Shown here in pieces: positions 45,939 through 55,442 of a DNA stretch of 64,000 bases (position 1 is its first letter; the number at the start of each line of letters is the position of its first letter). A program made the translations under genes and the position numbers. Below the pieces are notes generated by a model. It saw nothing but the letters and a program-made list of their open reading frames with translations, was not told the DNA's origin and did not search any database. Where the stretch lies: the NCBI RefSeq assembly GCF_023566055.1, contig NZ_JALIQP010000004.1:372001-436000 (forward strand), given 5' to 3'. Origin of the DNA: Halosolutus amylolyticus (GTDB taxonomy: Archaea > Halobacteriota > Halobacteria > Halobacteriales > Natrialbaceae).

Positions 45939-46161
45939 GCCGCACTCTCCGACTCTCCCGCCGATCGTCGACCACCGATTTAAATGCCGAGCGTTGCGCT
46001 CGATCGACTCGTTTTCGTCGCGAGTTCGTCGGTGCCGTCCGGCGAACTGTTCGATGCCAGTTTTCTGCGAGTGATTCCCACCCACATTCTTATTAGTGTC
46101 AACTCCGATAGGACGGAACGGGCATGATACGCGAGACCATACCGAAGAGACGGAGGTATAC

Positions 46162-47031
46162 ATGCGATCGATCGTACTGACAAAGGGCGTCCCCGACTTC
46201 TCGGAGGGGGCCGTCTCGTTCGACGAGGACGGCCACCTGGAGCGGGGCAAGACGCCGACGGTGATGAACCCGAACGACGAGTTCGCCTACCAGGCCGCCC
46301 TGCAGACCAGGGTTCGCCACGGCGGCCACGTCAGCGGGATGAGCATGGGACCGCCAGGCTACGCGGAGGTCCTCCAGGAGGGAATGGAGTCGGTCTACGC
46401 GAACGACAGTTACCTGCTCTCCGATCGGGAACTCGCCGCCTCGGACACCTGGGCGACGGCGATCACCCTGAGCGCCGGCCTCGAGACGTACCAGGAGGAG
46501 GTCGGCGATATCGACCTCGTCTTCGCCGGGTTCAAGTCCGCGGACGGGGAGACCGGCCAGACCGGCCCCCAGACGAGCTGGGCGATGGACTGGCCGATCG
46601 TCACCCACGTCCTCGCGCTGGACGTCGACCCCGACGAGCGGCTCGTCCGGGCGAAGCGCCTCGTCGAGGGTGACGTCGACGAGATAGAGACGGTCGAGGC
46701 GCCGATGCCGTGCATGATCGTCACCGATCCCGAGTTCGAGCCGTCCTACCACAAGGCGTCCCACCGGCTGACCCACAAGCAACTCCGGGCTGAGACGCAG
46801 GACCGCGCGGCCGACCACGACGAGCACCTGACGACGTGGAGCCAGGAGGACCTGAACCTCGATCCCGACTACATCGGGCTCGACGGCTCGCCGACGATCG
46901 TCTCCTCGGTCGATCCGATCCCGAAAGCGCCCTCGGAGCGCGAGGCCACGATGATCGATCCCGACGACGAGCGTGGGATGGAACAGGTGCTCGAGGAGAT
47001 GCAACCGTACGCCGCGGAGGCGGGTGACTGA
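46162..47031 (+). CDS. fixA: Electron transfer flavoprotein beta subunit
   Basis: A 289-residue ETF-beta. VLTKGVPDFSEG at the start, NPNDEFAYQAAL and SMGPPGYAEVLQEGM are typical, and GLDGSPTIVSSVDPIP matches the FixA C-terminus. With FixB it forms the flavin heterodimer that passes electrons from acyl-CoA dehydrogenases or, in bifurcating types, from NADH, to FixCX and quinone. GGAGGT five bases before ATG 46162 sets the start. A TATA-like CTTATTAG near 46089-46096 precedes the operon. fixB follows after 2 bp. Confidence 0.94.
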   Translation: MRSIVLTKGVPDFSEGAVSFDEDGHLERGKTPTVMNPNDEFAYQAALQTRVRHGGHVSGMSMGPPGYAEVLQEGMESVYANDSYLLSDRELAASDTWATAITLSAGLETYQEEVGDIDLVFAGFKSADGETGQTGPQTSWAMDWPIVTHVLALDVDPDERLVRAKRLVEGDVDEIETVEAPMPCMIVTDPEFEPSYHKASHRLTHKQLRAETQDRAADHDEHLTTWSQEDLNLDPDYIGLDGSPTIVSSVDPIPKAPSEREATMIDPDDERGMEQVLEEMQPYAAEAGD

Positions 47032-47033
47032 CA

Positions 47034-48626
47034 ATGACGGCGATCGATCCCGACGACTACACGGTCGAGGAACTGACCGATGAACTCGAGACGATCGACG
47101 ACGAGGAAACGCTCCAGTCGGTGCTGGAGGCCGAGCAGGCCGGTCAGGACCGGACGACGGCTCGCGAGGCCGTCCGGGAGCGACTCGAGGCGATCGACGC
47201 CGACGGCGACACCGACGGCGTCGAAGACGGAACGGAGACGGAAGGCGAGTACGAGGAGACGAAAGAGGACGTCGGCGAGGACGCGGAGGGCGAGGAGATC
47301 GACGACGCCGAGGAGACGGACGCGGACGAGACCGACGAAGAGGCAGACGCGGACGAAGCCGACGGAGAGGAAGAAGACGACGGCCTCTCCCACCCCACGC
47401 GGGACAAGAGACACGTCCGCGCGCTCGAGGACGGCCACTACGAGGACATGTGGGTGTTCTGCGAGACCCAGGGCGGCGAGTTGCTCGACGTCTCGACGGA
47501 GATGCTCGGCAAGGCCCGCGAACTGATGGACGGGTTCGCCGAGGAGTACGGCGACGAGGAACGCGTCGTCGCGTTCCTGATGGGCGATGACTGCGAGGGA
47601 CTGGCCGAGGAGTGTATCGCCTACGGGGCCGACGTCGCCGTCTACCACGACGACGATCGGCTCGAACGATTCCTGCACAAACCTTATACCGAGATTTCGG
47701 CCCACATGGCCCGCGGTCAGGGCTCGATCGAGAGCACCGACTGGCGCGACTACGACGAACCGCGGTACGTCCTGTTCCCGGCGACGAACAACGGCCGGGA
47801 TCTCTCGGCGAAGGTGCAGGCCGAACTCGACTCCGGGCTGGCGTCGGACTGTTCGGACCTCTTCATCGAGGAGAACGAGGTCTCGAACCCCGTAAAGACG
47901 GGCGAGCCCGGCGTCAAGAAGACCTTCGAGAAGGTCCTGCACATGAAGCGGCCGGACTTCTCCGGCTTCGAGTACTCGACGATCCTCTGTCTGGACAATC
48001 CAGGGCGGGACTTCCACCCGCAGGGAGCGTCCGTCATTCCGGGCAGCTTCGAGCCGATGGAGCCGGACTACGAGCGCGAGGGGCTGGTCGTCGAACACGA
48101 GATGGACCTCCCCGACGAGTGGTTCGCGGTCGAGATCACGGAGTACGATCGACTCGAAGCGGGCATCGACCTCACCGGCCACGAGGTGGTCGTCTGTCTC
48201 GGTCGCGGCATCGCCGACGATCCCACCCGAGGGATGGAACTCGGACTCGACCTCGTCGACGCCTTCGAGGACGCCGAACTCGGCATCACCCGCGGAATCG
48301 TGACCTCCTCCTACGAGTTCGAGGGCCACGTCGAGGAGTACTCGAAGGAGGAACGCCAGATCGGCGAGACCGGACAGGTCGTCGCGCCCGACCTCTACGT
48401 CGCGGCCGGCGTCTCCGGCGCGGTCCAGCACAAGGTCGGCATGGACGAGTCCGACACGATCGTCTCGATCAACACCGATCCCGACGCGCGCATCAGGGAC
48501 TTCAGCGACTACTTCGTCGAGGGCGACCTCTTCGAGGTGCTTCCCGAACTCACCGCGGCCGTCGAATCGGGCGCTATCGAACTCGAGGCAGTCGCGGACG
48601 GGGGCGGAGGTGACCACGATGACTGA
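47034..48626 (+). CDS. fixB: Electron transfer flavoprotein alpha subunit with acidic N-terminal extension
   Basis: A 530-residue ETF-alpha. The conserved part starts near residue 130 (HYEDMWVFCETQGGELLDVS). It ends with the FAD-binding domain IGETGQVVAPDLYVAAGVSG and INTDPDARIRDFSDYFVEGD. Residues 1-115 add a helical segment (EELTDELETIDDEETLQSVL) and then an almost purely Glu/Asp/Thr/Ala stretch. The extension adds over 100 residues to the usual 320-400. It pairs with FixA. The gene overlaps fixC by 8 bp. Confidence 0.94.
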   Translation: MTAIDPDDYTVEELTDELETIDDEETLQSVLEAEQAGQDRTTAREAVRERLEAIDADGDTDGVEDGTETEGEYEETKEDVGEDAEGEEIDDAEETDADETDEEADADEADGEEEDDGLSHPTRDKRHVRALEDGHYEDMWVFCETQGGELLDVSTEMLGKARELMDGFAEEYGDEERVVAFLMGDDCEGLAEECIAYGADVAVYHDDDRLERFLHKPYTEISAHMARGQGSIESTDWRDYDEPRYVLFPATNNGRDLSAKVQAELDSGLASDCSDLFIEENEVSNPVKTGEPGVKKTFEKVLHMKRPDFSGFEYSTILCLDNPGRDFHPQGASVIPGSFEPMEPDYEREGLVVEHEMDLPDEWFAVEITEYDRLEAGIDLTGHEVVVCLGRGIADDPTRGMELGLDLVDAFEDAELGITRGIVTSSYEFEGHVEEYSKEERQIGETGQVVAPDLYVAAGVSGAVQHKVGMDESDTIVSINTDPDARIRDFSDYFVEGDLFEVLPELTAAVESGAIELEAVADGGGGDHDD

Positions 48627-50292
48627 CGAGCACGAACACTACGAGGCGATCGTCGTCGGCTGTGGGCCCGGCGGGGCCGCGGCCGCAGCACGGCTTGCCG
48701 ATCACGGGGTCGAGACGCTCGTCCTCGAACGCGGGACCGGTGCGGGATCGAAGAACGTCTCCGGCGGGTTGATCTACGCCGAGGGGTCGGCACCCTACAC
48801 GATCGACGACCTCTTCGACGGCTTTCGCGAGGCCGCCGCTGAACGGCCCATCACGGACTACCGGATCCACAACGTCGCCGGAAACAAGGTCAAGACGTTC
48901 GATCTGACGGATCTCCACGAGCACGACACCGACTGGTGCGACGCCGTCCTCCGCCGCAGGATGGACTCGTGGCTCGAACGACGCGTCCACGAGAAGACCA
49001 GCGAGACGGGCGGCGGCGTGCTGACGAACGTTCGCGTGAACGGCCTCCTTCGCGAAAACGACGAGATCGTGGGCGTCACCTGCGACGAACTCGACCCGAT
49101 CGAGGCCGACCTGATCGTCGCGGCCGACGGGGTCAACTCCGAACTCGCCCGCGATGCCGGCCTGATGGACTGGGAAGAACCCGACGAGTGGTTCCAGGGC
49201 GTCAAGGCCGTCGTCGATATGGACCCGGACGTGGTCGACGATCGGTTCTCGATCGACGAGGACGAGGGCGTCGCCCACCTCTTCTCCGGCGACCTCTTCG
49301 AGGACGTTCGCGGCGGCGGCTTCCTGTATACGAACGAGGACTCGCTGTCGATCGGGACCGTCTTCCACCTCGACAGCCTCGTCGAGCAGCAGGCCGAACC
49401 CCACCAGCTACTGGACGCCCTGCTGACCCACCCGGTGCTCGCCCAGTGGCTCGGCGACGAGTACCACGAGCGCGAGTACGCCGCCAAACTCGTGCCGGAC
49501 TCGAAGAAGGTCGCTCACCCCGAACCGTACCAGGATCGACTCGTCCTGGTTGGCGACGCCGCCGGACAGATGCAGGCCCAGGGGCCGATCATCAAGGGGA
49601 TGAACCACGCCGTCACCGCCGGCGCGCTGGCGGCCGACGCGTTCGCGACGACTCGCGGCAGCGCCGATCCGACCGCGGCCGGCCGGCGCTACGCCCAGTT
49701 GCTCGAGGATTCGGGGACAATGGCCAAGCTTCGACCCCGTCGGTACGACCTCGCTCGCACCGTCGGCGAGCGCGACGCCGTCACGAACGTCGTGGAGACG
49801 GTGCTCGACTCGCCGATCGGTGCCGTCGCGATCGGCAACCCGATCTCGAAGCGACTCCTCGAGCGGGCCTACAACTCGCCGTTCATGGTGTCGATGCTGC
49901 CGGACACCCGGACCGGGTACGTCACCGTGCCGGCGATCATCGGCGAGGAACACGGGAAGACGATCCACTGGGACAGCGAGGTCGAGCCACCGTCGCTCGA
50001 GGAACGCATCGGTGACCTCACCTACGACACGGACGTCGGCAACCCCCACATCGAACTCACCGACGAATCGTTCGAGGCCAGCGGGGCCGCGGTCTACGCC
50101 TGTCCGGTCAGCGCCGAAGACTACGGCGGCGGCTGCTACCGCTCGGAGGAGGTGAAACGGAACGGAACCGAAGAGACCGTCGTCAGCCTCGACACCCAGC
50201 CCTGCGTCGAGTGTGGGACGTGTGCGATCGTCGCCGACACCGAGTGGGAACACCCCCGCGGCGGCAAGGGCGTCGAGTATCGCGAGGGGTAG
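48619..50292 (+). CDS. fixC: FixC-FixX fusion: ETF:quinone oxidoreductase-like flavoprotein with ferredoxin tail
   Basis: A 557-residue protein. FAD site AIVVGCGPGGAAAAARLADH (10-29), then TGAGSKNVSGGLIYAEG and VLVGDAAGQMQAQGPIIKGM are as in FixC/ETF-QO. The last 90 residues form a FixX-type ferredoxin with CPVSAEDYGGGCY, then CVECGTCAIV and WEHPRGGKGVEYREG. It should take electrons from FixAB and reduce menaquinone at the membrane. The Shine-Dalgarno GGAGGTGA (48606-48613) lies five bases before ATG 48619, so the earlier in-frame GTG at 48610 is rejected. Confidence 0.93.
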   Translation: MTDEHEHYEAIVVGCGPGGAAAAARLADHGVETLVLERGTGAGSKNVSGGLIYAEGSAPYTIDDLFDGFREAAAERPITDYRIHNVAGNKVKTFDLTDLHEHDTDWCDAVLRRRMDSWLERRVHEKTSETGGGVLTNVRVNGLLRENDEIVGVTCDELDPIEADLIVAADGVNSELARDAGLMDWEEPDEWFQGVKAVVDMDPDVVDDRFSIDEDEGVAHLFSGDLFEDVRGGGFLYTNEDSLSIGTVFHLDSLVEQQAEPHQLLDALLTHPVLAQWLGDEYHEREYAAKLVPDSKKVAHPEPYQDRLVLVGDAAGQMQAQGPIIKGMNHAVTAGALAADAFATTRGSADPTAAGRRYAQLLEDSGTMAKLRPRRYDLARTVGERDAVTNVVETVLDSPIGAVAIGNPISKRLLERAYNSPFMVSMLPDTRTGYVTVPAIIGEEHGKTIHWDSEVEPPSLEERIGDLTYDTDVGNPHIELTDESFEASGAAVYACPVSAEDYGGGCYRSEEVKRNGTEETVVSLDTQPCVECGTCAIVADTEWEHPRGGKGVEYREG

Positions 50293-50294
50293 TC

Positions 50295-50672
50295 GTGAGT
50301 CGCTACGGACCGCGAATCGCCGCGCTCGCCCGCCAGGCCGAGCGCGATCGGGCGGCCGTCGATCCGTACACCGCGACGACCGACGAGGCGATCGAGTACC
50401 TCCGGGACGGGGCGGGCCAGGCCATCTGGCTCTACGTCGAGGCCCGGACCGGCGGTCGGATGGTTCCGTTCTCCGAGGCGGAGTTCGCCGCGCTCGAGGG
50501 AGCAATGAACCGGTGGCTCGAGTGTTACACGCGGTGTCACGGCGTCGCCCTCGAGGCGGAGTTTACCGTGCGCGAGGCGGCCGAACTCCTGCTGGAGACG
50601 CGAAACGTCGTCGACACGGCCCAGTTGTTGACCTGCGTCCCCGAACGCGGGAACGGATATCGTAGCCACTGA
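50295..50672 (+). CDS. Uncharacterised soluble protein of the fix operon
   Basis: A 125-residue protein of unknown function, mostly helical, starting VSRYGPRIAALARQAERDRA and containing GQAIWLYVEARTGGRMVPFS and EAAELLLETRNVVDTAQLL. It begins 2 bp after the fixCX stop and must be co-transcribed, which suggests a role with the ETF system. GTG 50295 is the start nearest the junction. Its last codons (Arg-Ser-His-stop) lie inside the arm of a palindromic repeat. Confidence 0.7.
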   Translation: MSRYGPRIAALARQAERDRAAVDPYTATTDEAIEYLRDGAGQAIWLYVEARTGGRMVPFSEAEFAALEGAMNRWLECYTRCHGVALEAEFTVREAAELLLETRNVVDTAQLLTCVPERGNGYRSH

Positions 50673-50736
50673 AACGATGTACACACTGATCGCAAAACCG
50701 TCCCGCGATCGGTGTGCAGTGACTTTCAGTGGCTAC
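50662..50736. repeat. Palindromic intergenic repeat (copy E)
   Basis: Arms 50662-50693 and 50705-50736 (32 nt each) pair at 25 positions around an 11-bp centre. The unpaired block is CGATG on the left against GTCAC on the right, at the same relative place as in copies A-C. The left arm GTAGCCACTGAAA includes the stop codon of the upstream gene (50670-50672). Confidence 0.85.
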
Positions 50737-50914
50737 TACAGGACGCGGGCAGTTCTCACGAGGGCTGTACGTTCGGGTCCGACAGAATCGATCCTGCACG
50801 CGTCGACACTCGCCGTCCGCGATCGGCCTTTCAGCGGTCCTGATCATACGCCCTTTTGACTAACAAGCAAGTGACGGGTTACTGATTATCGGTATCGATC
50901 CCTCACAGGGGAGT

Positions 50915-51559
50915 ATGGAACGTGACGACCAGTTTTCCCGACGACGGATGCTCCAGTTCACAGGTGCCGCGGCAGTAACGACGCTCGTCGCAGGATGTGC
51001 AGACGGTGGCGGTGGCCCCGGTGAAGGAGAAGACGGCGAGGAAGAAGAAGACGGCGCTGGCGAAGGAGATAACGAAACCGGGGACGGTAACGAAACCGAG
51101 GACGGTGAAGAAGACGGCGAGGCGATCAGCCCCGACGACGAGATCGAACTCGGTGCCGAGGTACAGGCCTGGATGGGCCAGGCCCCGGACCAGATCGCCG
51201 ACCAGGAGAACCCGACGCTCGTCCTCCAGGAGGGCGAATCCTACGACATCACATGGGAGAACCTCGACGGCCAGATGCACAACATCGAGATCGTCGACGA
51301 TAGCGACGAAGTCGTCGACGACTACTCGACCGACGAAATGGGGGAGGAAGGCGAGACCCAGACCCTCGAAGTCGACGAGATCACCAGCGAGATGGCCGAA
51401 TACGTCTGCCGGCCGCACGAAGGCACGATGCGCGGCACGATCGAGGTCGAAAGCGGCGACGGCGGTATGGAGGAGGACGGCAACGAGACCGACGGCAACG
51501 AAACCGAAAACGGCAACGAGTCCGAAGACAACGAATCAGAAGACAACGAGTCCGAATAA
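50915..51559 (+). CDS. Halocyanin-like copper lipoprotein
   Basis: A 214-residue Tat-exported lipoprotein. The signal SRRRMLQFTGAAAVTTLVAGC ends at the lipobox Cys28. A Glu/Asp/Gly-rich linker (29-70) leads to a plastocyanin-type domain. Blue-copper ligands are His in NLDGQMHNIEIVDD and Cys, His and Met in YVCRPHEGTMRG, where both spacings fit a type I site. The tail is Asn/Glu/Ser repeats (NESEDNESEDNESE). It should carry electrons on the outer face of the membrane, between quinol-oxidising complexes and a terminal oxidase; partners are not adjacent. Confidence 0.92.
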   Translation: MERDDQFSRRRMLQFTGAAAVTTLVAGCADGGGGPGEGEDGEEEEDGAGEGDNETGDGNETEDGEEDGEAISPDDEIELGAEVQAWMGQAPDQIADQENPTLVLQEGESYDITWENLDGQMHNIEIVDDSDEVVDDYSTDEMGEEGETQTLEVDEITSEMAEYVCRPHEGTMRGTIEVESGDGGMEEDGNETDGNETENGNESEDNESEDNESE

Positions 51560-51634
51560 CACCGAGCGTCGACGGATCACTCGCGGCACGCAGTAACGGA
51601 GACGGTCACACTCGCGGCGTGCCGTCACGACGTC

Positions 51635-53722
51635 CTACTGCAGGTACCGTTCGAGCTCCTCGCGTTGTGCCGGGAGGTCTTCGGTAGCGTCGTGACGACC
51701 TACCTCGAACTGTTCGTCGAGTCGTGCGTATACCGTCCGGGTTCGATCGAGAAGTCGTTCGAGGTCCCGACTGTCGGGACTCCCAGTTTTTTCGTCGCGG
51801 AGCTCTCGATCCGCGGCCAGCAGCAGGTCGGTACCGGCCGTGAGCGCATCGATCTGGTCGTCGGCGAGTTCGTCGACGGCGTCGATACCAGCTTCGAGTT
51901 CCTGCTCTACGACGTCCAGTAGCTGCGCGTGAGCCGCGTACAGATCAGATACAGCCGATGCCAGGGAAGCCGATCGCCCTCGCCCGTGAGCACCGCTGGT
52001 CTCCGTCCCCGTTTCCGTCTGCTCCGCGACCGCACGGCGTGATGCGCGGGTCCCCGCTCGTACGGCATCGAGTCCGAGTCGCTGGAGTGCCACGCTCCCT
52101 TCGAGTGCGCTCAGCGTTGCCCCAGAGAGCGCTCGCTGGATCGCAATACCCTGTGCGAACAGGGACGTCGATCCCACCATGGCAGTTCGCTGTGCGGCGA
52201 GCAGTGTCTCCGCCGAGAACGACGCACTCCGTCGGCTACGATCGTCGGTATCGTTATCGGCGCGATCGCCACCGCCGACTGCGGCGTCGGGAACCCGCGC
52301 TTTCGAGCCGACGGCTCCCGACGGCCAGTCCACCGCTTCCTCGCGATCGAGCGCCGTGTGGCCCGCGATCCCGATTTCCGGTCTCACACTGCCGACGCTC
52401 ACATCCGGCGCGTCGGTCTCCGAACCGATCTCGGCGTCGACGCGGGGCTGTTCGACCGTCTCGGATTCGACTCGGCCTTCGGCGTCGGTCGTCTCTCCGG
52501 CGAGCGTGTCGGGGCCGATCTCGGCCTCCCGTTCGCGGGTGGATTCGACGGCCGCCTCGACGTCGACGCCGGTCCCCATGGCGTCGGCCAGGTCCATCTC
52601 TTCCGTCGACGCTCCGTCGGTCGAGTTCCGTTCGTCGCTCGTCGCGGCGGCTTCGAGGTCGAGTCCGGCGTTCAGTTCGGCTGCCGGATCCCGCGGTGAC
52701 TCCTCGTCCATGCCCCGTTCGTCCGTCGCGACCGATTCGGGATCGGACCCCGTATCGAGGTCCTCGACTGCGGTCGTCTCCCGACGCTCCTCATCGGGTC
52801 CCTCGTCGTCGACAGCCCCCTCCAGATCGGTTCCGCGATCCAGCCGATCGGCGAGCGCTGACGTGCCGTCGGCAGTTCGATCCTCGCCGTCGTCTCCCTT
52901 GTCGGCAGGGTCTTCCGTGGCGCTCCACTCAGCATCGGTGTCCGACGCGTCTCGATCGCCGGTCGGCCCCTTCGTGGCGCTCCACTCGGCGTCCGTGTTC
53001 GACGCGTCTCGATCGGCCGGCGGCGATCCGGGGTCCGGACGTGTCGGTTCGTCGATCACATCCACGTCGTCTGCCCCGTCCGCTTCCGCAGTCGAGTCTG
53101 GGGGCTCGTCGATCGACGTTCCCGGTTCGCTCTCGTCGACAGCGTTCGCCGACTCGATTTCGTCGAGGTCCGCGGGCGGTTCGATTTTCGTCCCACGATC
53201 GAGTTCGTCCTGGAGTTCCGCGTCGGTTTCCATCGACGGTTCGACGCTCCCGTCGTCCGTCCCATCTGGCTCACGTTCGAGACCGTCTCCGTGGGGATCG
53301 CCATCGATGCTGGCCGTCGGATCGTCCCGTTCGTCGGCCGCGGTGGGGTCGGGCGTTGCACCGTCCCCGTGATCGTCGATCGGCGGATCGGACCCCACGT
53401 CGTCAGTTTCGCCGCCCCGATCGGGGCCGGCGCCTGAGCCGCGTCGGTCGTTCTCGGGAACGGACGCGTCGTCCCGGTCCAGCGACTCGATCTCGAGACG
53501 GATCGTCTCGTCCGTTATTTCCTCGACTGCCTCGTCCCGGACCGCGAACGTGTCGTCGTGGGCCCGGCCCCAGCCGAGCGTCGCCCTGATCGAATCCATT
53601 ACGCCCGAGCGTGGCTCGACGTGCGCGACGTCGTCGTCGATCGCCGTGACGACCCCGATCGTCTCGCCGTTCGCGTTCTCGACTCGTTTCTCGACGTCGC
53701 CGTCGGTGAACGTCGCAGACAT
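51635..53722 (-). CDS. Large acidic protein with PRC-barrel-like N-terminus and helical C-terminus
   Basis: A 695-residue protein. Residues 1-70 resemble a PRC-barrel (DVEKRVENANGETIGVVTAI; DDTFAVRDEAVEEI). Residues about 80-500 are low-complexity Asp/Glu/Ser/Thr/Pro sequence with internal repeats, including two tandem copies of DRDAS-[DN]-TDAEWSAT. Residues about 510-695 form helices: SAETLLAAQRTAMVGSTSLF then QRLGLDAVRAGTRASRRAV, of a phasin- or apolipoprotein-like amphipathic type. The function is unknown; binding to a surface (membrane or storage granule) is inferred. ATG 53722 is preferred to the upstream start, which adds a basic stretch. Confidence 0.7.
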   Translation of the reverse strand: MSATFTDGDVEKRVENANGETIGVVTAIDDDVAHVEPRSGVMDSIRATLGWGRAHDDTFAVRDEAVEEITDETIRLEIESLDRDDASVPENDRRGSGAGPDRGGETDDVGSDPPIDDHGDGATPDPTAADERDDPTASIDGDPHGDGLEREPDGTDDGSVEPSMETDAELQDELDRGTKIEPPADLDEIESANAVDESEPGTSIDEPPDSTAEADGADDVDVIDEPTRPDPGSPPADRDASNTDAEWSATKGPTGDRDASDTDAEWSATEDPADKGDDGEDRTADGTSALADRLDRGTDLEGAVDDEGPDEERRETTAVEDLDTGSDPESVATDERGMDEESPRDPAAELNAGLDLEAAATSDERNSTDGASTEEMDLADAMGTGVDVEAAVESTREREAEIGPDTLAGETTDAEGRVESETVEQPRVDAEIGSETDAPDVSVGSVRPEIGIAGHTALDREEAVDWPSGAVGSKARVPDAAVGGGDRADNDTDDRSRRSASFSAETLLAAQRTAMVGSTSLFAQGIAIQRALSGATLSALEGSVALQRLGLDAVRAGTRASRRAVAEQTETGTETSGAHGRGRSASLASAVSDLYAAHAQLLDVVEQELEAGIDAVDELADDQIDALTAGTDLLLAADRELRDEKTGSPDSRDLERLLDRTRTVYARLDEQFEVGRHDATEDLPAQREELERYLQ

Positions 53723-54010
53723 GGTCGCCCTAGCGCGACGTCCTCCCAAACCGGCGTTGCCTGCACCCGCGGGCCGGGGCGGCCACCCAGCGACTGGTCA
53801 GTCGAATCCTACGCAACGAGGGGCGTCAGCGTGCCGGCAGGGCGGAGGCCGTCTCGCGATCGCCCTCCGTCAGCGCTGGAGCGTAAACGAGACGTGAACC
53901 GTCGTCCTGTACTGTTCGATCTCGGCTTCTGGGTGAGAAGCAGGACGTGGCCGGTGAGCGACCGGGGCCGACTCGCAGAGATCGTCGAACGGCGCGGCGA
54001 TCGTAACGGG

Positions 54011-54682
54011 TCAGTAGATGAGTTCGTCGTCGTTCTCGACCATGTAGAGCGTCCGTGCGGCAATGTTGACGGCATGGTCGCCGACGCGTTCAAGATCGCG
54101 GATCGTCAGCAAGAGCCGCGAGACGTCCTGCAGGAGGCGTTCGACCTCGTTCGGCGACTCGAGTTCCCGCTCGATGAGGTCCCGGACGACGATCTCGCTG
54201 GCGCGTTCGGCGAAGTGATCGAGGTCGTCGTCGCGTTCGGCGATCTCTCGACAGGCGTCGGTGTCCTCGGCGTCGTAGGCGTCCATCGCGTCTTCGATCA
54301 TCTCGAGGGTCAGGTCACCCATCTCCTGGACGTCGACGTCGGGGAAGAGGTTGCGCTGGGAGTCGAGCGTGTACTCGCCGAGATTGGTGGCGAGGTCGCC
54401 GATCCGCTCCAGGTCGGTGATGATCTTGAACGAGGCGGCGATGAACCGGAGGTCGCTCGCGACGGGCTGCTGGAGCGCCAGCAGGTCGATGCAGTCCTGC
54501 TCGAGGTCGAGGTACATCTGGTTGACCTCGTTGTCACCCGTGATCACCTCGTGAGCGAGGTCCTCGTCTTTCTGCTCTAGCGCGTCCAGTCCCATGCGAA
54601 GTCGTTCCATCACGACCTCGCTCATGTAGAGGACGTCCTCGCGCAGTTCCGCGAGTTTTTCCTGGTACGATTTTCTGGCCAT
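54011..54682 (-). CDS. phoU: Phosphate signalling protein PhoU
   Basis: A 223-residue protein of two PhoU repeats, each a three-helix bundle with the metal-binding E/DxxxD motifs: DLRFIAASFKIITDLERIGD (about 78-97) and LLLTIRDLERVGDHAVNIAA (about 190-209). PhoU dampens Pst phosphate uptake. In many archaea the gene follows pstB directly; here an arsR-ridA-acr3 cassette on the other strand (54888-57198) lies between them, so phoU must have its own promoter. The 288 bp after its stop contain no evident gene. Confidence 0.95.
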   Translation of the reverse strand: MARKSYQEKLAELREDVLYMSEVVMERLRMGLDALEQKDEDLAHEVITGDNEVNQMYLDLEQDCIDLLALQQPVASDLRFIAASFKIITDLERIGDLATNLGEYTLDSQRNLFPDVDVQEMGDLTLEMIEDAMDAYDAEDTDACREIAERDDDLDHFAERASEIVVRDLIERELESPNEVERLLQDVSRLLLTIRDLERVGDHAVNIAARTLYMVENDDELIY

Positions 54683-54887
54683 ACGTCTGCCCTATTGTCC
54701 GGCCTTCATGTAGTTTGCGCTCATCACACCGTTTCGCAACGAACGAACCAGAAAAATCGACGATCGGGTGCCGAACCGTGTCATAGCTTACCGGTCGCAC
54801 GAAACGCCTCGAATTCGATACTGCCGACGCCGTGACGCCCGGATGGCAGGGGAACGTTTACTTGAACAGCGGCGAAAACGTACTGTA

Positions 54888-55283
54888 ATGAGCGACTCCG
54901 AATCCACTGGTCGTCTCCGCCGGTATCTGGAGGACGAGATGGGGATCTGTCGAGACGAGAACCTGAACGCGCGGATGGAAGAACTCGAACAACTCGAGGC
55001 CGAAGCCGGGGAATCGGTGCTCGAACGCGACGTCGCGGTTCTCTCGGCGGTCGCGAACGAGACGCGATACAAGATCGTTCGTCTCCTCGTCGCCGCCGAC
55101 GGCGAACTCTGCGTCTGCGAGATTTCGCCGCTGGTCGACGTGAGCCAGAGCGGGATCAGTCACGCGCTCTCCCAGTTGTTCGAGGCCGGACTCGTCACCC
55201 GTCGAAAGGACGGCAAGTGGCGCAAGTACAGGGCTACCCAGCGAGCGATCGCACTCGTCACCGCGATCGACGGCTCTCGGTGA
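54888..55283 (+). CDS. arsR: ArsR-family metalloregulator
   Basis: A 131-residue winged-helix repressor. The N-terminal extension has a Cys (GICRDENL) and a Glu-rich helix. The core has VLSAVANETRYKIVRLLVAA, the As(III)-type metal motif ELCVCEI in helix alpha3, and recognition helix SQSGISHALSQLFEAGL. Arsenite or antimonite binding releases DNA. The ATG at 54888 lies about 27 bp after a TATA-like TTTACTT, predicting a leaderless message. The following ridA-like and acr3 genes are its likely targets. No arsenate reductase gene is present. Confidence 0.9.
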   Translation: MSDSESTGRLRRYLEDEMGICRDENLNARMEELEQLEAEAGESVLERDVAVLSAVANETRYKIVRLLVAADGELCVCEISPLVDVSQSGISHALSQLFEAGLVTRRKDGKWRKYRATQRAIALVTAIDGSR

Positions 55284-55442
55284 GTTACCGATAGTTCTCA
55301 TTCCCCTCAATCGTTCTGGTCAGTGTAGACGAAACGAGCCGGTAGTCACAAACCGATAACTGCCATATATCGACGTGACCACCCCAATTCCATCCGATTC
55401 CGATCCTCCGTTCAAATGCGCGGAAAGACGGATAGATATTTG

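Noticed and set aside
53723-54010. Possible gene between phoU and the acidic PRC-type protein
   Set aside because: Frames here are short or run into neighbouring genes antisense; no codon-bias or promoter support.
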